A DNA stretch of 64,000 nucleotides from an uncultured Eubacteriales bacterium (GTDB lineage: Bacteria; Bacillota; Clostridia; Oscillospirales; Oscillospiraceae): contig URNZ01000001.1 in the NCBI GenBank assembly GCA_900549405.1, forward strand, positions 40,532 through 104,531, in the 5' to 3' direction. Below the pieces are notes generated by a model that was not told the DNA's origin, searched no databases, and saw only the letters and a list, made by a program, of their open reading frames with translations. Of this stretch, positions 16,023-23,929 are shown in pieces (within the stretch, counting starts at the first letter, position 1; each line of letters begins with the position of its first letter). The position numbers and the translations under genes were made by a program.

Positions 16023-16622
16023 ATGAAAAAAGTCGGCGGTTTTATCCGCGACTGCGTGGAAAAGTACATCCCGGCAGTGGCCTTTACGGTGCTGTTCCTG
16101 GTGTTCGTTTTCCAGGTTTTCATGCGCTACGTTATGAAGATGCCCCAGGCCTGGACCACCGAAGTGGAGCAGTCCTGCTTTCTGTGGCTGGTCATGCTGG
16201 GCGCGTGCTACTGCCAGCGGCTCAACGGCCACGTCACCTTCACCCTGGTCTATGACAAGATGAACGTGAAGGGCAAGGCCATCACCGCCATGCTGGGCAA
16301 CATCCTCATCACCTTCACCTGCCTTGTCACCTTCCTGCCCTCCCTGAACTATGTGTGGGGCCTGATGGAGCGCCAGCAGATGACCACCCTGCTGAAGTGG
16401 CCCAAGACGGTCGTCTTCATGCCCTATGTGGTCTTCCTGGCCTTTATCGTGGCCTATGCCATCATGGAGATCTATGAGGAGATCATGGTCCTGTCCGGCA
16501 GCAAGAAGTATACCGACATGATGCTCGAAGCCTCTAAGTCCGAGGCCGAGCAGGCCATCGAGGCCTCTCTGGCCCAGGAGGACCTGGACCTGTCCCACAT
16601 CGACTATGGAGGTGACAAGTAA
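16023..16622 (+). CDS. TRAP transporter small permease (DctQ family)
   Basis: A 199-residue membrane protein with four hydrophobic segments. It has the DctQ signature region QVFMRYVMKMPQAWTTEVEQ near residue 37, followed by LWLVMLGACY. DctQ pairs with DctM to form the TRAP membrane complex. The start at 16023 has AAAGGAG. Its stop overlaps the large-permease start (TAATG). The acidic tail of about 40 residues after the last membrane segment is a little longer than usual. Confidence 0.92.
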   Translation: MKKVGGFIRDCVEKYIPAVAFTVLFLVFVFQVFMRYVMKMPQAWTTEVEQSCFLWLVMLGACYCQRLNGHVTFTLVYDKMNVKGKAITAMLGNILITFTCLVTFLPSLNYVWGLMERQQMTTLLKWPKTVVFMPYVVFLAFIVAYAIMEIYEEIMVLSGSKKYTDMMLEASKSEAEQAIEASLAQEDLDLSHIDYGGDK

Positions 16623-17962
16623 TGCTGGATAACCTTCCTCTGATCGTATTCCTCATCTGCTTTGTCCTGATGTTCGTGCTGCGTATGCCCATCCCCACGG
16701 GCATGATCGCCGCCTGTACCATGTATTTCCTCACCGACGGTCTTGTTGAGGGCAACAGCTTTATCGGCATGATCACCGGCCAGGAGGGCCAGCTGCACCT
16801 GGTGGCCCAAAAGACCATCGAGGCCATTTTCACCAACACCACCATCATCGCCGTGCCCCTGTTCATCTTCGCGGCCAACGTGATGAACGCCGGTAAGATC
16901 ACCGAGTATGTCTTCGGCGTGTGCAAGGGCCTGGTGGGCCGCTTCCCCGGCGGTTTGGCCCACGTGAACGTGCTGGCCTCTCTGGTGTTCTCCGGCATGA
17001 CCGGCTCCGCCGTGGCCGACGCCTCCGGCCTGGGCAAGATGGAGATCGACGCCATGCGCGCCGAGGGCTATGATGACGGCTTCTCCTGCGCCATCACCGC
17101 CGCCTCCGCCACCATCGGCCCCATCTTCCCCCCCTCCATCCCCGCCGTTATTTACGCCATGCTCACCGGCGCCTCTGTGGGCGCGCTGTTCATGGCCGGT
17201 ATGATGCCCGGCGTGATCCTGGCCATCTGCCTGTGTATCTACATCGCTTTCATCTCCAAGAAGCGCAAGTATCCCAAGTCCGTTCCTCCCCAGCTGGGTG
17301 CCTATCTGCGCTATTGCTTCAAGGCCATCTGGGCCCTGCTGACCCCCGTCATCCTGCTGGTGGGCATCTACACCGGCGTGATGACCCCCACCGAGGCTGG
17401 CGCCATCGCCGGCGCCTATGCCCTGCTCATCGCCGTTCTGGTCTATCACATCCTGAACTGGGAGGGCCTGAAGCAGGTCATTTTCGACACCGTGAAGGGC
17501 ACCGGCTCCGTCTCCATCATGGTGGGCGCGGCCTCCGCCATCTCCTTCATCTTCGCCAAGGAGCAGATCGGCGTCCGCCTGGGCAACTGGATCACCTCCT
17601 TCACCGACAGCAAGTATGTCTTCCTCATCATGGTGAACATCATCATCCTGGTGCTGGGCATGTTCGTGGACACCTCCGTCATCCAGCTGGTCATGATCCC
17701 CATCCTGTGGCCCGTGGCCCAGCAGTTCGACGTGAACATCATCCACTTCGGCCTGATCATCATCTTCAACATGATGCTGGGCCTGTCCACTCCTCCCTTC
17801 GGCATGTGCCTGTTCATCACCTCCGGCATCTCCGGCACCCCCTTGAAGAACGTCATCAAAGAGATCTGGGGCCCCATCGTGGTCATGCTCATCGTGCTGC
17901 TGATCATCACCTTCATCCCCCAGTCCGTGCTGTTCCTGCCCAAGATGTTCGGCCTGATGTGA
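16622..17962 (+). CDS. TRAP transporter large permease (DctM family)
   Basis: A 446-residue permease with about 12 membrane segments that uses the sodium or proton gradient to move the substrate delivered by the DctP protein. Typical DctM stretches are VLASLVFSGMTGSAVADASG, IGPIFPPSIPAVIYA (from about residue 160), VMTPTEAGAIAGAYALLIA and GLSTPPFGMCLF. Full length for the family. It is translationally coupled to dctQ and followed 58 bases later by the aldolase gene. Confidence 0.94.
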   Translation: MLDNLPLIVFLICFVLMFVLRMPIPTGMIAACTMYFLTDGLVEGNSFIGMITGQEGQLHLVAQKTIEAIFTNTTIIAVPLFIFAANVMNAGKITEYVFGVCKGLVGRFPGGLAHVNVLASLVFSGMTGSAVADASGLGKMEIDAMRAEGYDDGFSCAITAASATIGPIFPPSIPAVIYAMLTGASVGALFMAGMMPGVILAICLCIYIAFISKKRKYPKSVPPQLGAYLRYCFKAIWALLTPVILLVGIYTGVMTPTEAGAIAGAYALLIAVLVYHILNWEGLKQVIFDTVKGTGSVSIMVGAASAISFIFAKEQIGVRLGNWITSFTDSKYVFLIMVNIIILVLGMFVDTSVIQLVMIPILWPVAQQFDVNIIHFGLIIIFNMMLGLSTPPFGMCLFITSGISGTPLKNVIKEIWGPIVVMLIVLLIITFIPQSVLFLPKMFGLM

Positions 17963-18020
17963 GCCGACTTCCCCGCTGTTCCTATTTGAAACCTAATATC
18001 TATCGAAGGAGAGATTTTTC

Positions 18021-18947
18021 ATGGCATTTTCCATCAATCCCGGCGTTTGGCCCGTTATGATCACCCCCTGGACCGAGGACAACAAGCCTGACTTCAAGGC
18101 CATCAAGCAGCTGTGCGACTGGTATGTGGAGAAGGGCTGCACCGGCATCTTCGCCGTGTGCCAGTCCAGCGAGATGGCCTACCTCACCGAGCAGGAGAAG
18201 CTGGACATCGCCCGTGCCACCGCCGAGGCGGTGGACGGCCGCATCCAGGTGGTGGCCTCCGGCCACACCGCCGATGACAAGGCCACCCAGTTCCGGGAGA
18301 TCGAGAACATGATGAAGATCCCCGGCATCGGCGCTTACGTGCTGGTGTCCAACCGTCTGGACCAGAAGAACGAGGGCGAGGCCGTGTTCGAGGCCAACGC
18401 CCAGGAGATCTTTGACCGCTATCCCGAGATCGACTTCGGCATCTACGAGTGCCCCATGCCCTGGAAGCGCCTGGTCTCCACCGAGTTCCTGCGCAAGGCC
18501 GGTCAGCAGGGCCGCATGGTCTTCCTGAAGGACACCTGCTGCGACTACGAGCTGGTGCGGGAGCGCCAGGCCGCTGTCGAAGGCACCCCCCTGAAGATCT
18601 TCAACGCCAACGCCCAGTCCTGGTTCGACAGCGTGTGCCACGGCGCCGCCGGTTACAGCGGCGTGATGGCCAACTTCCACCCCGATCTGTACAAGTGGTG
18701 CTTCGATCACAAGGACACCGACTATGACAAGGCCCGCCTGGTGGCCGACTTCCTGACCACCGCCGCCATGATCGAGATGCGCATTTATCCCTGCAACGCC
18801 AAGTATCACCAGAACCTGGTGGACGTGCCCATGAGCGTCTTTGCCCGCAGCGCCGACTGCGCCAAGCTGGACAAGAACGCCAAGGGCGAGGTGGAGAGCC
18901 TCATCCACCTGGAGCAGTATGTCCGCAAGCAGCTGGGTCTGCTGTAA
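18021..18947 (+). CDS. Dihydrodipicolinate synthase / N-acetylneuraminate lyase family aldolase
   Basis: A 308-residue TIM-barrel class I aldolase. The Schiff-base lysine is likely Lys170 in MVFLKDTCCD and the catalytic tyrosine Tyr142 in IYECPMPWKR. Members cleave or form 2-oxo acids with pyruvate (DapA, NanA, KDG and related aldolases) or dehydrate sugar acids. Its place behind a TRAP transporter and before a sugar kinase makes a catabolic aldolase or dehydratase far likelier than lysine synthesis. The tyrosine context is unlike true DapA (YNVPGR). Start has AAGGAGAG. Substrate unknown. Confidence 0.88.
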   Translation: MAFSINPGVWPVMITPWTEDNKPDFKAIKQLCDWYVEKGCTGIFAVCQSSEMAYLTEQEKLDIARATAEAVDGRIQVVASGHTADDKATQFREIENMMKIPGIGAYVLVSNRLDQKNEGEAVFEANAQEIFDRYPEIDFGIYECPMPWKRLVSTEFLRKAGQQGRMVFLKDTCCDYELVRERQAAVEGTPLKIFNANAQSWFDSVCHGAAGYSGVMANFHPDLYKWCFDHKDTDYDKARLVADFLTTAAMIEMRIYPCNAKYHQNLVDVPMSVFARSADCAKLDKNAKGEVESLIHLEQYVRKQLGLL

Positions 18948-19019
18948 TCATCAACCGCATGGGCGTCCTGAGCTTTCAGGGCGCTCATGCAATATCCGTC
19001 ATGATGGGAGGAATCTTTT

Positions 19020-20018
19020 ATGACTTTGAAAAAGCCTAACATTCTGGTGGTCGGCAGCTTTATGATGGACCTGATCGCCAGCACCCGCCGGGTGCCCAAC
19101 TCCGGCGAGACCGTCATCGGCATGAAATTCCAGACCGCCCCCGGCGGCAAGGGAGCCAACCAGGCCGTGCAGTGCGCCCGGCTTGGGGCCCACGTCACCA
19201 TGGTGGGCCAGGTGGGCGACGACGCCTTCGGCAAGATCATGACCGACACCGCCGCCGCCGCGGGCGTGGACGTGTCCCACGTGTCCGTAGACCCCAACGA
19301 GTCCTCCGGCGTGGGCCACATCACCCTGGAGGTCACCGACGACGGGGCCAAGAACCGCATCACCGTCTGCCCCGGGGCCAACTTCACCCTGACGGTGGAC
19401 GACCTGGCCTGGCTGAAGGACCAGATCGGCCAGTATGACCTGGTGATGATGCAGTTCGAGCTGCCCATGCCCGTCATCGAGGCGGTGGCCCAGTGGGCCC
19501 ACGACGCCGGGGTCATCGTCATGATCAACCCCGCCCCCGCCGCCCCCCTGTCTGACAAGCTGCTCGCCTGCACCACCTATATCTCCCCCAACGAGCACGA
19601 GGCCGCCATCCTGGCCGACCACTCCATCGACGTGTCCAACGGCATCAACATGGACGACGTGGCCATCGTGGCAAAGGCCTTCCATGACCGGGGCGTGGAG
19701 AACCTGATCATCACCATGGGCGAGAACGGCTCCATCGTGGCGGGCAAGGACGGCATCCACCACACCGACTGCGTGAAGGCCCCCCAGGTGGTGGACCCCA
19801 CCGCCGCCGGAGATTCCTTCGTGGCCGCTTTCTGCACCGGCCTCACCGCTGGTCTGCCCCAGGGTCAGGCCCTGGCCTTTGCCAGCCACACCGCCTCCCT
19901 CACCGTGTCCAAGATGGGCGCTATGCCCAGCCTGCCCACGGTGGACCAGGTGCAGGCCTTTATGACCGAGCGGGGCTATCAGGGCTTCGATCCCGCCGTG
20001 CTGGACGGCCTGAAATAA
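19020..20018 (+). CDS. PfkB-family carbohydrate kinase (ribokinase-like)
   Basis: A 332-residue PfkB/ribokinase-family protein. The sugar-binding signature PGGKGANQAVQCARLG lies at residues 41-56, and the ATP/anion-hole motif DPTAAGDSF carries the catalytic base Asp265. Members phosphorylate ribose, deoxyribose, 2-keto-3-deoxygluconate, fructose or nucleosides; overall pattern and length are nearest ribokinase. Together with the RbsD-like gene downstream this suggests a pentose or a related keto-sugar. RBS GGGAGG. Specificity cannot be fixed from sequence. Confidence 0.9.
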   Translation: MTLKKPNILVVGSFMMDLIASTRRVPNSGETVIGMKFQTAPGGKGANQAVQCARLGAHVTMVGQVGDDAFGKIMTDTAAAAGVDVSHVSVDPNESSGVGHITLEVTDDGAKNRITVCPGANFTLTVDDLAWLKDQIGQYDLVMMQFELPMPVIEAVAQWAHDAGVIVMINPAPAAPLSDKLLACTTYISPNEHEAAILADHSIDVSNGINMDDVAIVAKAFHDRGVENLIITMGENGSIVAGKDGIHHTDCVKAPQVVDPTAAGDSFVAAFCTGLTAGLPQGQALAFASHTASLTVSKMGAMPSLPTVDQVQAFMTERGYQGFDPAVLDGLK

Positions 20019-20094
20019 GTTTCCCCTCCCCCGCCTGGGGGACCGCTTAAAACAAAAATTCTGACCAAATCAATTGGAATGGGAGTGTATCATT

Positions 20095-20712
20095 ATGCTG
20101 AAAGAGGAGAGCAAGCAGGCTGTTTCTCAGTTCTTCACCGCTGTGGACCAGGAGTTCAACGCCTTTTTGAAGGCCCGCAGCCCCGAGGATTATGAGGCCG
20201 CCGCCCAGCTGATCCTGGAGTCTCAGGCCCACGGCGGACGGCTCCACGTCACCGGCATCGGCAAGTGCAGCCACGTGTCCACCTATGCCGCCTCTCTGTT
20301 TTCTTCCACCGGAAACCCCGCCTATTACCTCCACGGAACTGAGGCCGTCCACGGCTCCTGCGGCCAGCTGGTGGCCGGGGACGTGGTCATCGCCATCTCC
20401 AACTCCGGCGAGACCGGCGAGCTGAAGGCCACCGTTCTGGCCGTGAAGAACAACGGCTGCAAGGTCATCGGCGTGTCCGGCAACCCCGACAGCTGGCTGG
20501 CCCACGAGAGCGACGCCTTCCTGTTCGCCGGCGTGAAGCAGGAGGGCGGCCCCCTGAACCGGGCCCCCCGCAACTCCGTCCTGGCCGAGCTGCTCACCCT
20601 CCAGGCCCTGTCTGTGGCCCTCCAGGTAGAGAAGGACTGGGACCCCGTGAAGTATGTCCGCTGCCACCCCGGCGGAAAGCTGGGCCAGCTGCGGGACAAC
20701 GAGAAGAAGTAA
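20095..20712 (+). CDS. SIS-domain sugar-phosphate isomerase
   Basis: A 205-residue single SIS domain. The phosphosugar-binding elements are visible as LHVTGIGKCSHVSTYAASLF, VVIAISNSGETGELKATVLA and KVIGVSGNPDSWLA. It resembles the isomerase half of arabinose-5-phosphate isomerases (KdsD/GutQ) or hexulose-6-phosphate isomerases, but has no CBS domains. It probably interconverts an aldose and a ketose phosphate in the operon's pathway. I chose the ATG at 20095 with GGGAGTG rather than the one at 20074. Confidence 0.88.
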   Translation: MLKEESKQAVSQFFTAVDQEFNAFLKARSPEDYEAAAQLILESQAHGGRLHVTGIGKCSHVSTYAASLFSSTGNPAYYLHGTEAVHGSCGQLVAGDVVIAISNSGETGELKATVLAVKNNGCKVIGVSGNPDSWLAHESDAFLFAGVKQEGGPLNRAPRNSVLAELLTLQALSVALQVEKDWDPVKYVRCHPGGKLGQLRDNEKK

Positions 20713-20731
20713 ATTAAGGGAGGTTTTTCAC

Positions 20732-21139
20732 ATGCTCACTGGTAAGCTGATCCACCCGGACATCATGGCCGCCCTGGCCCTGTGCGGCCACGGGGACAAG
20801 GTCCTCATCGCCGACGGCAACTATCCCCTGGACTCCAAGAGCGGCGAGGCCGAGACCGTCTATCTGGGCCTGACCCCCGGTCTGCCCACCGTCACCGACG
20901 TGCTGGAGGCCATCCAGAGCGCGGTGAACATCGAAAAGGCGGAGGTCATGGACCCCGCCGACGGCACCACCCCCGAGATCTTCGGCCAGTTCCAGTCCAT
21001 GCTGGACGGCATGGAGCTGAGCAAGCTGGGCCGGTATGAGTTCTATGACGCCTGCTGCCAGCCCGGCGTGCGTCTGTCCATCTCCACCGGCGAGAAGCGC
21101 ACCTTTGCCAACATCCTCGTCACCATCGGCGTGGCCTGA
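20732..21139 (+). CDS. RbsD/FucU-family sugar mutarotase
   Basis: A 135-residue protein of the D-ribose pyranase / L-fucose mutarotase family. It starts MLTGKLIHPDIMAALALCGHGD with the expected His20, and continues VLIADGNYPLDS. These enzymes interconvert anomers or ring forms of free sugars so kinases or isomerases can use them. Last gene of the TRAP operon, with AGGGAGG before the start and a strong terminator after it. The C-terminal Tyr of RbsD is not obvious, and the family placement is nearer FucU. Confidence 0.88.
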   Translation: MLTGKLIHPDIMAALALCGHGDKVLIADGNYPLDSKSGEAETVYLGLTPGLPTVTDVLEAIQSAVNIEKAEVMDPADGTTPEIFGQFQSMLDGMELSKLGRYEFYDACCQPGVRLSISTGEKRTFANILVTIGVA

Positions 21140-21161
21140 GCCATCTGAAGTTTCATCGTCT

Positions 21162-21201
21162 GACCGCCGCTGTAGGTCCCTCCTACGGCGGCGGTCTTTT
21201 T
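21162..21201 (+). terminator. Terminator of the TRAP/sugar operon
   Basis: GACCGCCGCTGTAGG pairs with CCTACGGCGGCGGTC around a short loop and is followed by TTTTTG, 22 bases after the rbsD-like stop. Confidence 0.85.
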
Positions 21202-21263
21202 GTATGTCTTTTGACGTCCCTGGACAGACTAAGGGCATCTATCACGCCTGGAGGTCGATGCTC

Positions 21264-22088
21264 ATGTCCCGTTTCCGCCTTTCTAAGGGCCTTGTTCTGG
21301 CCGGGCTGGCCCTGTGCCTGGTCCTGGCCGCCGCGATCTATGGTCATACCGCCCAGCAGCCCCTGTCCCCCGCCGCCGGTCCGGCGGCCATCCCCGCTTC
21401 CACGGACAACTGGGGGCTGTCCTTCCCGGAGGAGGGCCAGTCCCCCGTGGGCAACGCAAGCTCCGAGGAGCTGGCCAAATACAGCGCCCGCTTTTTGGGG
21501 GACACGTCAAAAAAAGTGATCTACCTCACCTTCGACTGCGGCTATGAAAACGGCTATACCGACGCCATTCTGGACGCCCTGAAAAAGCACCGGGCCCCCG
21601 CTGCCTTTTTCGTGGTGGGCAATATGATCCAGACCGCCCCCGACGTGGTCCGCCGCATGGCCCAGGAGGGGCACATCGTGGGCAATCACACCTTCCACCA
21701 CCCGGACATGTCCGCCATCGCCGACCAGGCCGCCTTTCAGAAGGAGCTGGACAGCCTGGCGCAGCTGTATCAGCAGACCACGGGCCAGACCATGCCCCGG
21801 TATTACCGCCCGCCCCAGGGCAAATATAACCTGGAAAATCTGAAGCAGGCCCAGGCCCTGGGCTATCAGACCATCTTCTGGAGCCTGGCCTATGTGGACT
21901 GGTACGCGGACGACCAGCCCACGGCCGAGCAGGCATTTGGCAAGCTCCTCCCCCGCATCCACAGCGGGGCCATCGTTCTTCTCCACGCCACCTCCCGCAC
22001 CAATGCGGAGATACTGGATGAGCTGCTCACCCGGTGGGAAAACATGGGCTATACCTTCGCCTCCCTGGATCAGCTGCCCACCCTGTGA
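21264..22088 (+). CDS. Polysaccharide deacetylase, PdaA-like (spore cortex delta-lactam synthesis)
   Basis: A 274-residue secreted or membrane-anchored NodB-type deacetylase. An N-terminal hydrophobic segment (LVLAGLALCLVLAAAIYG) is followed by the catalytic domain. Its motif 1 is TFDCGYENGYT, very close to PdaA, with motif 2 GNHTFHHPD (metal-binding His pair), RPPQGKYN and a C-terminal IVLLHAT. PdaA removes the N-acetyl group of muramic acid on the way to muramic delta-lactam in the spore cortex. The start is uncertain: 21264 has GGAGGT at good spacing, but ATGs at 21258 and 21204 are in frame. It supports a spore-forming host. Confidence 0.85.
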   Translation: MSRFRLSKGLVLAGLALCLVLAAAIYGHTAQQPLSPAAGPAAIPASTDNWGLSFPEEGQSPVGNASSEELAKYSARFLGDTSKKVIYLTFDCGYENGYTDAILDALKKHRAPAAFFVVGNMIQTAPDVVRRMAQEGHIVGNHTFHHPDMSAIADQAAFQKELDSLAQLYQQTTGQTMPRYYRPPQGKYNLENLKQAQALGYQTIFWSLAYVDWYADDQPTAEQAFGKLLPRIHSGAIVLLHATSRTNAEILDELLTRWENMGYTFASLDQLPTL

Positions 22089-22130
22089 GCACCCCATTCA
22101 AAAACTTTTTTATTTATTTTTAAAAAAGAC

Positions 22131-22159
22131 TTGCATTCTGCCGCAAAAGCTGGTATGAT
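22131..22159 (+). promoter_or_regulatory. Promoter of rpmB
   Basis: TTGCAT (22131-22136), 17-base spacer, TATGAT (22154-22159), about 52 bases before the L28 start. Confidence 0.7.
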
Positions 22160-22210
22160 ACCAGTCGAGGCTTTTTGATAAGCGATTCTCATAGCGAGGA
22201 GGTAAGCAAC

Positions 22211-22399
22211 ATGGCCAAATGCGAATTCTGCGACAAGGGCGTCACCTTCGGCATTCAGGTGTCCCACTCTCATCGCCGTTCCAACCGCACCTGGAAGCCC
22301 AACGTGAAGCGCGTGAAGGCGATCGTGAAGGGCACCCCCACTCACGTGTACGTCTGCACCAGATGCCTCCGTTCCGGTAAGGTCACCCGCGCTGTGTAA
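22211..22399 (+). CDS. rpmB: 50S ribosomal protein L28
   Basis: A 62-residue basic protein of the large ribosomal subunit: MAKCEFCDKGVTFGIQVSHS with SNRTWKPNVKRVK, and a C-terminal CTRCLRSGKV. CxxC pairs near both ends make it the zinc-binding form (C+). Start at 22211 with GAGGTAAG. Single-gene unit with its own promoter and terminator. Confidence 0.97.
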   Translation: MAKCEFCDKGVTFGIQVSHSHRRSNRTWKPNVKRVKAIVKGTPTHVYVCTRCLRSGKVTRAV

Positions 22400-22414
22400 T
22401 GGAATATGGCAACT

Positions 22415-22450
22415 AAAAACAGCCGCCTTTTTCGGGCGGCTGTTTTTCTT
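22415..22450 (+). terminator. Terminator of rpmB
   Basis: AAAAACAGCCGCC pairs with GGCGGCTGTTTTT around a short T-rich loop, 16 bases after the stop. Confidence 0.88.
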
Positions 22451-22523
22451 TTGTCCCGGCGCTTGCTTTTTAGTCGGACGTTCTGATATATTAAAGTCAG
22501 ACAAACAGAAAGGTGGGATACTC

Positions 22524-23180
22524 ATGGGGATGATACATCCAGCGCCCCGGCGGTGTTTGGCGGCGGCCTGCGGCGGCGTATTTCTCGTGGCCATGCTCCT
22601 CCTGCCCTCCTGCGGGGTGCAGCATACAGCAGACCCCGTCCAGGACTTTCAGGCGCAGCTGACAGAGCGTGCCGTGCCCTGTGTTGGCTCTGAAAAGCAA
22701 GAGCCCCGAGACCTTATGCCGGCCTCCATTCAGTACGGCCACTTCTCCTCCCCGTCGTCTGACGAGCTGTGCGCCCTCTTCAAGTATACGTCCCTGGTCC
22801 ACTCGGAGGGGCTGGACCGGACCCTGGCCGTGGTCTATGACACGGAGGACCTGTCTGTGGTGGCCAGCCACGAATTCGTCGCGGACCAGGTCCAGCTTCA
22901 ATTTCTCCCCGCCAAAGACGGGCGGGACTATGTGCTCTATCTGGGCACCGTCACCTATCAGAATATCTCCACCTATTACCTGCAGCTGTTCCAGATCGGC
23001 AATTCGGCCTGGGAGCCCGTCTCCGCAGACCTCCCCCAGCCGGACGACGACCAGCCCGGCGGCTGCGCCTATTCCCTGGCCGACCAGGCCGTCCTGCGTC
23101 TGAACGGGGACCACACCTACACGGCCTACATGTGGGACCGGGAGACAGAGCGCTTTCTCGAAAGCAGCGTACTCCCGTGA
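22524..23180 (+). CDS. Hypothetical lipoprotein
   Basis: A 218-residue protein I do not recognise. An N-terminal hydrophobic stretch (GGVFLVAMLLLPSCG) ends in a good lipobox with Cys30, so it is probably a membrane-anchored lipoprotein. The rest is acidic and looks globular, with beta-rich stretches such as LAVVYDTEDLSVVASHEF and YVLYLGTVTYQNISTYYLQLF. No repeats or catalytic motif are obvious. RBS AAAGGTGGG. It stands alone between terminators. No function is proposed. Confidence 0.7.
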   Translation: MGMIHPAPRRCLAAACGGVFLVAMLLLPSCGVQHTADPVQDFQAQLTERAVPCVGSEKQEPRDLMPASIQYGHFSSPSSDELCALFKYTSLVHSEGLDRTLAVVYDTEDLSVVASHEFVADQVQLQFLPAKDGRDYVLYLGTVTYQNISTYYLQLFQIGNSAWEPVSADLPQPDDDQPGGCAYSLADQAVLRLNGDHTYTAYMWDRETERFLESSVLP

Positions 23181-23198
23181 CTGATTTATCCGCCAAAC

Positions 23199-23247
23199 AA
23201 AAAACCGACAGAGCCTGCACACCTGCAAGGCTCTGTCGGCTTTTTTA
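23199..23247. terminator. Bidirectional terminator between lipoprotein and yigZ genes
   Basis: CCGACAGAGCCTGCA pairs with TGCAAGGCTCTGTCGG (one bulge), flanked by AAAAAA on the left and TTTTTT on the right, so it works in both directions. Confidence 0.88.
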
Positions 23248-23886
23248 TACTTCTTTCGCCGCTCTCCAGGGCACGTCCTGAAAGCGCTCTCCGGCCTCCA
23301 GGACCTCCACCCCTCCGGCGGTAACGTCCAGGACGTGAGCGGCAAACTCTGCGGAGCGCTCCTCGGGCAGCAGACAGGACAGCACCACGTCCGCCCCATA
23401 GTCCACCTGCTCCACCACACCGGAGAAGGCAGCCACCTCCCGGCGCATCCCCTCGAACTGGGCGTAGGTACAGGGCACCTCCATGGCCACCCACCGGCGG
23501 ACCACGGAGATGCCGGCGGCATCCAGGGCGTCCTTAGCGCTCTGGGTATAGGCCCGCACCAGGCCCCCAGCCCCCAGCAGCACCCCGCCGAAATACCGGG
23601 TGACCACACAGCACACGTTCTCCACGCCCTCCCGCTGGAACACGTTCAGCATGGGCTGGCCCGCCGTGCCCTGGGGCTCCCCGTCGTCGGAGTAGCGCAC
23701 GGCCCCGTCCCGGATGAGATAGCACCAGCAGTTATGCCGGGCGTCATAGTGCTTCTTCTTCGTCTCCTCGATGCGGGCACGGGCCTCCTCCTCCGAGGAC
23801 ACCCGCCACACCTGGCCGATGAAGCGAGAGCGCTTTTCCACCAGCTCCGTCTGGCTGTGTCCGGTGGGGATATAGTACTCCGTCAC
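23245..23886 (-). CDS. yigZ: YigZ/IMPACT-family protein
   Basis: A 213-residue member of the UPF0029 (YigZ) family. The N-terminal domain has KKHYDARHNCWCYLI and RYSDDGEPQGTAGQPML, then VTRYFGGVLLGAGGLVRAYT. A second domain with an EF-G-like fold is expected in the C-terminal third. Relatives of eukaryotic IMPACT/YIH1 are thought to touch translation, but the bacterial role is unknown. It is downstream of hflX on the same strand with a 43-base gap. Confidence 0.9.
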   Translation of the reverse strand: MTEYYIPTGHSQTELVEKRSRFIGQVWRVSSEEEARARIEETKKKHYDARHNCWCYLIRDGAVRYSDDGEPQGTAGQPMLNVFQREGVENVCCVVTRYFGGVLLGAGGLVRAYTQSAKDALDAAGISVVRRWVAMEVPCTYAQFEGMRREVAAFSGVVEQVDYGADVVLSCLLPEERSAEFAAHVLDVTAGGVEVLEAGERFQDVPWRAAKEV

Positions 23887-23929
23887 TTAGGCTCCACCTT
23901 TCTGTCTCATTCCTGTCTCATTTGGCCTG

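Noticed and set aside
18948..19019. Terminator between the aldolase and kinase genes
   Set aside because: A G/C hairpin (GGGCGTCCTGA with its partial complement) is present but has no U-run, and the genes clearly continue as one operon.
13212..21139. A canonical sialic acid (Nan) locus
   Set aside because: A TRAP transporter, DapA/NanA-family aldolase and YhcH-like gene are present, but there is no ROK-type NanK or NanE. The kinase is PfkB type, and the RbsD and SIS genes do not fit.
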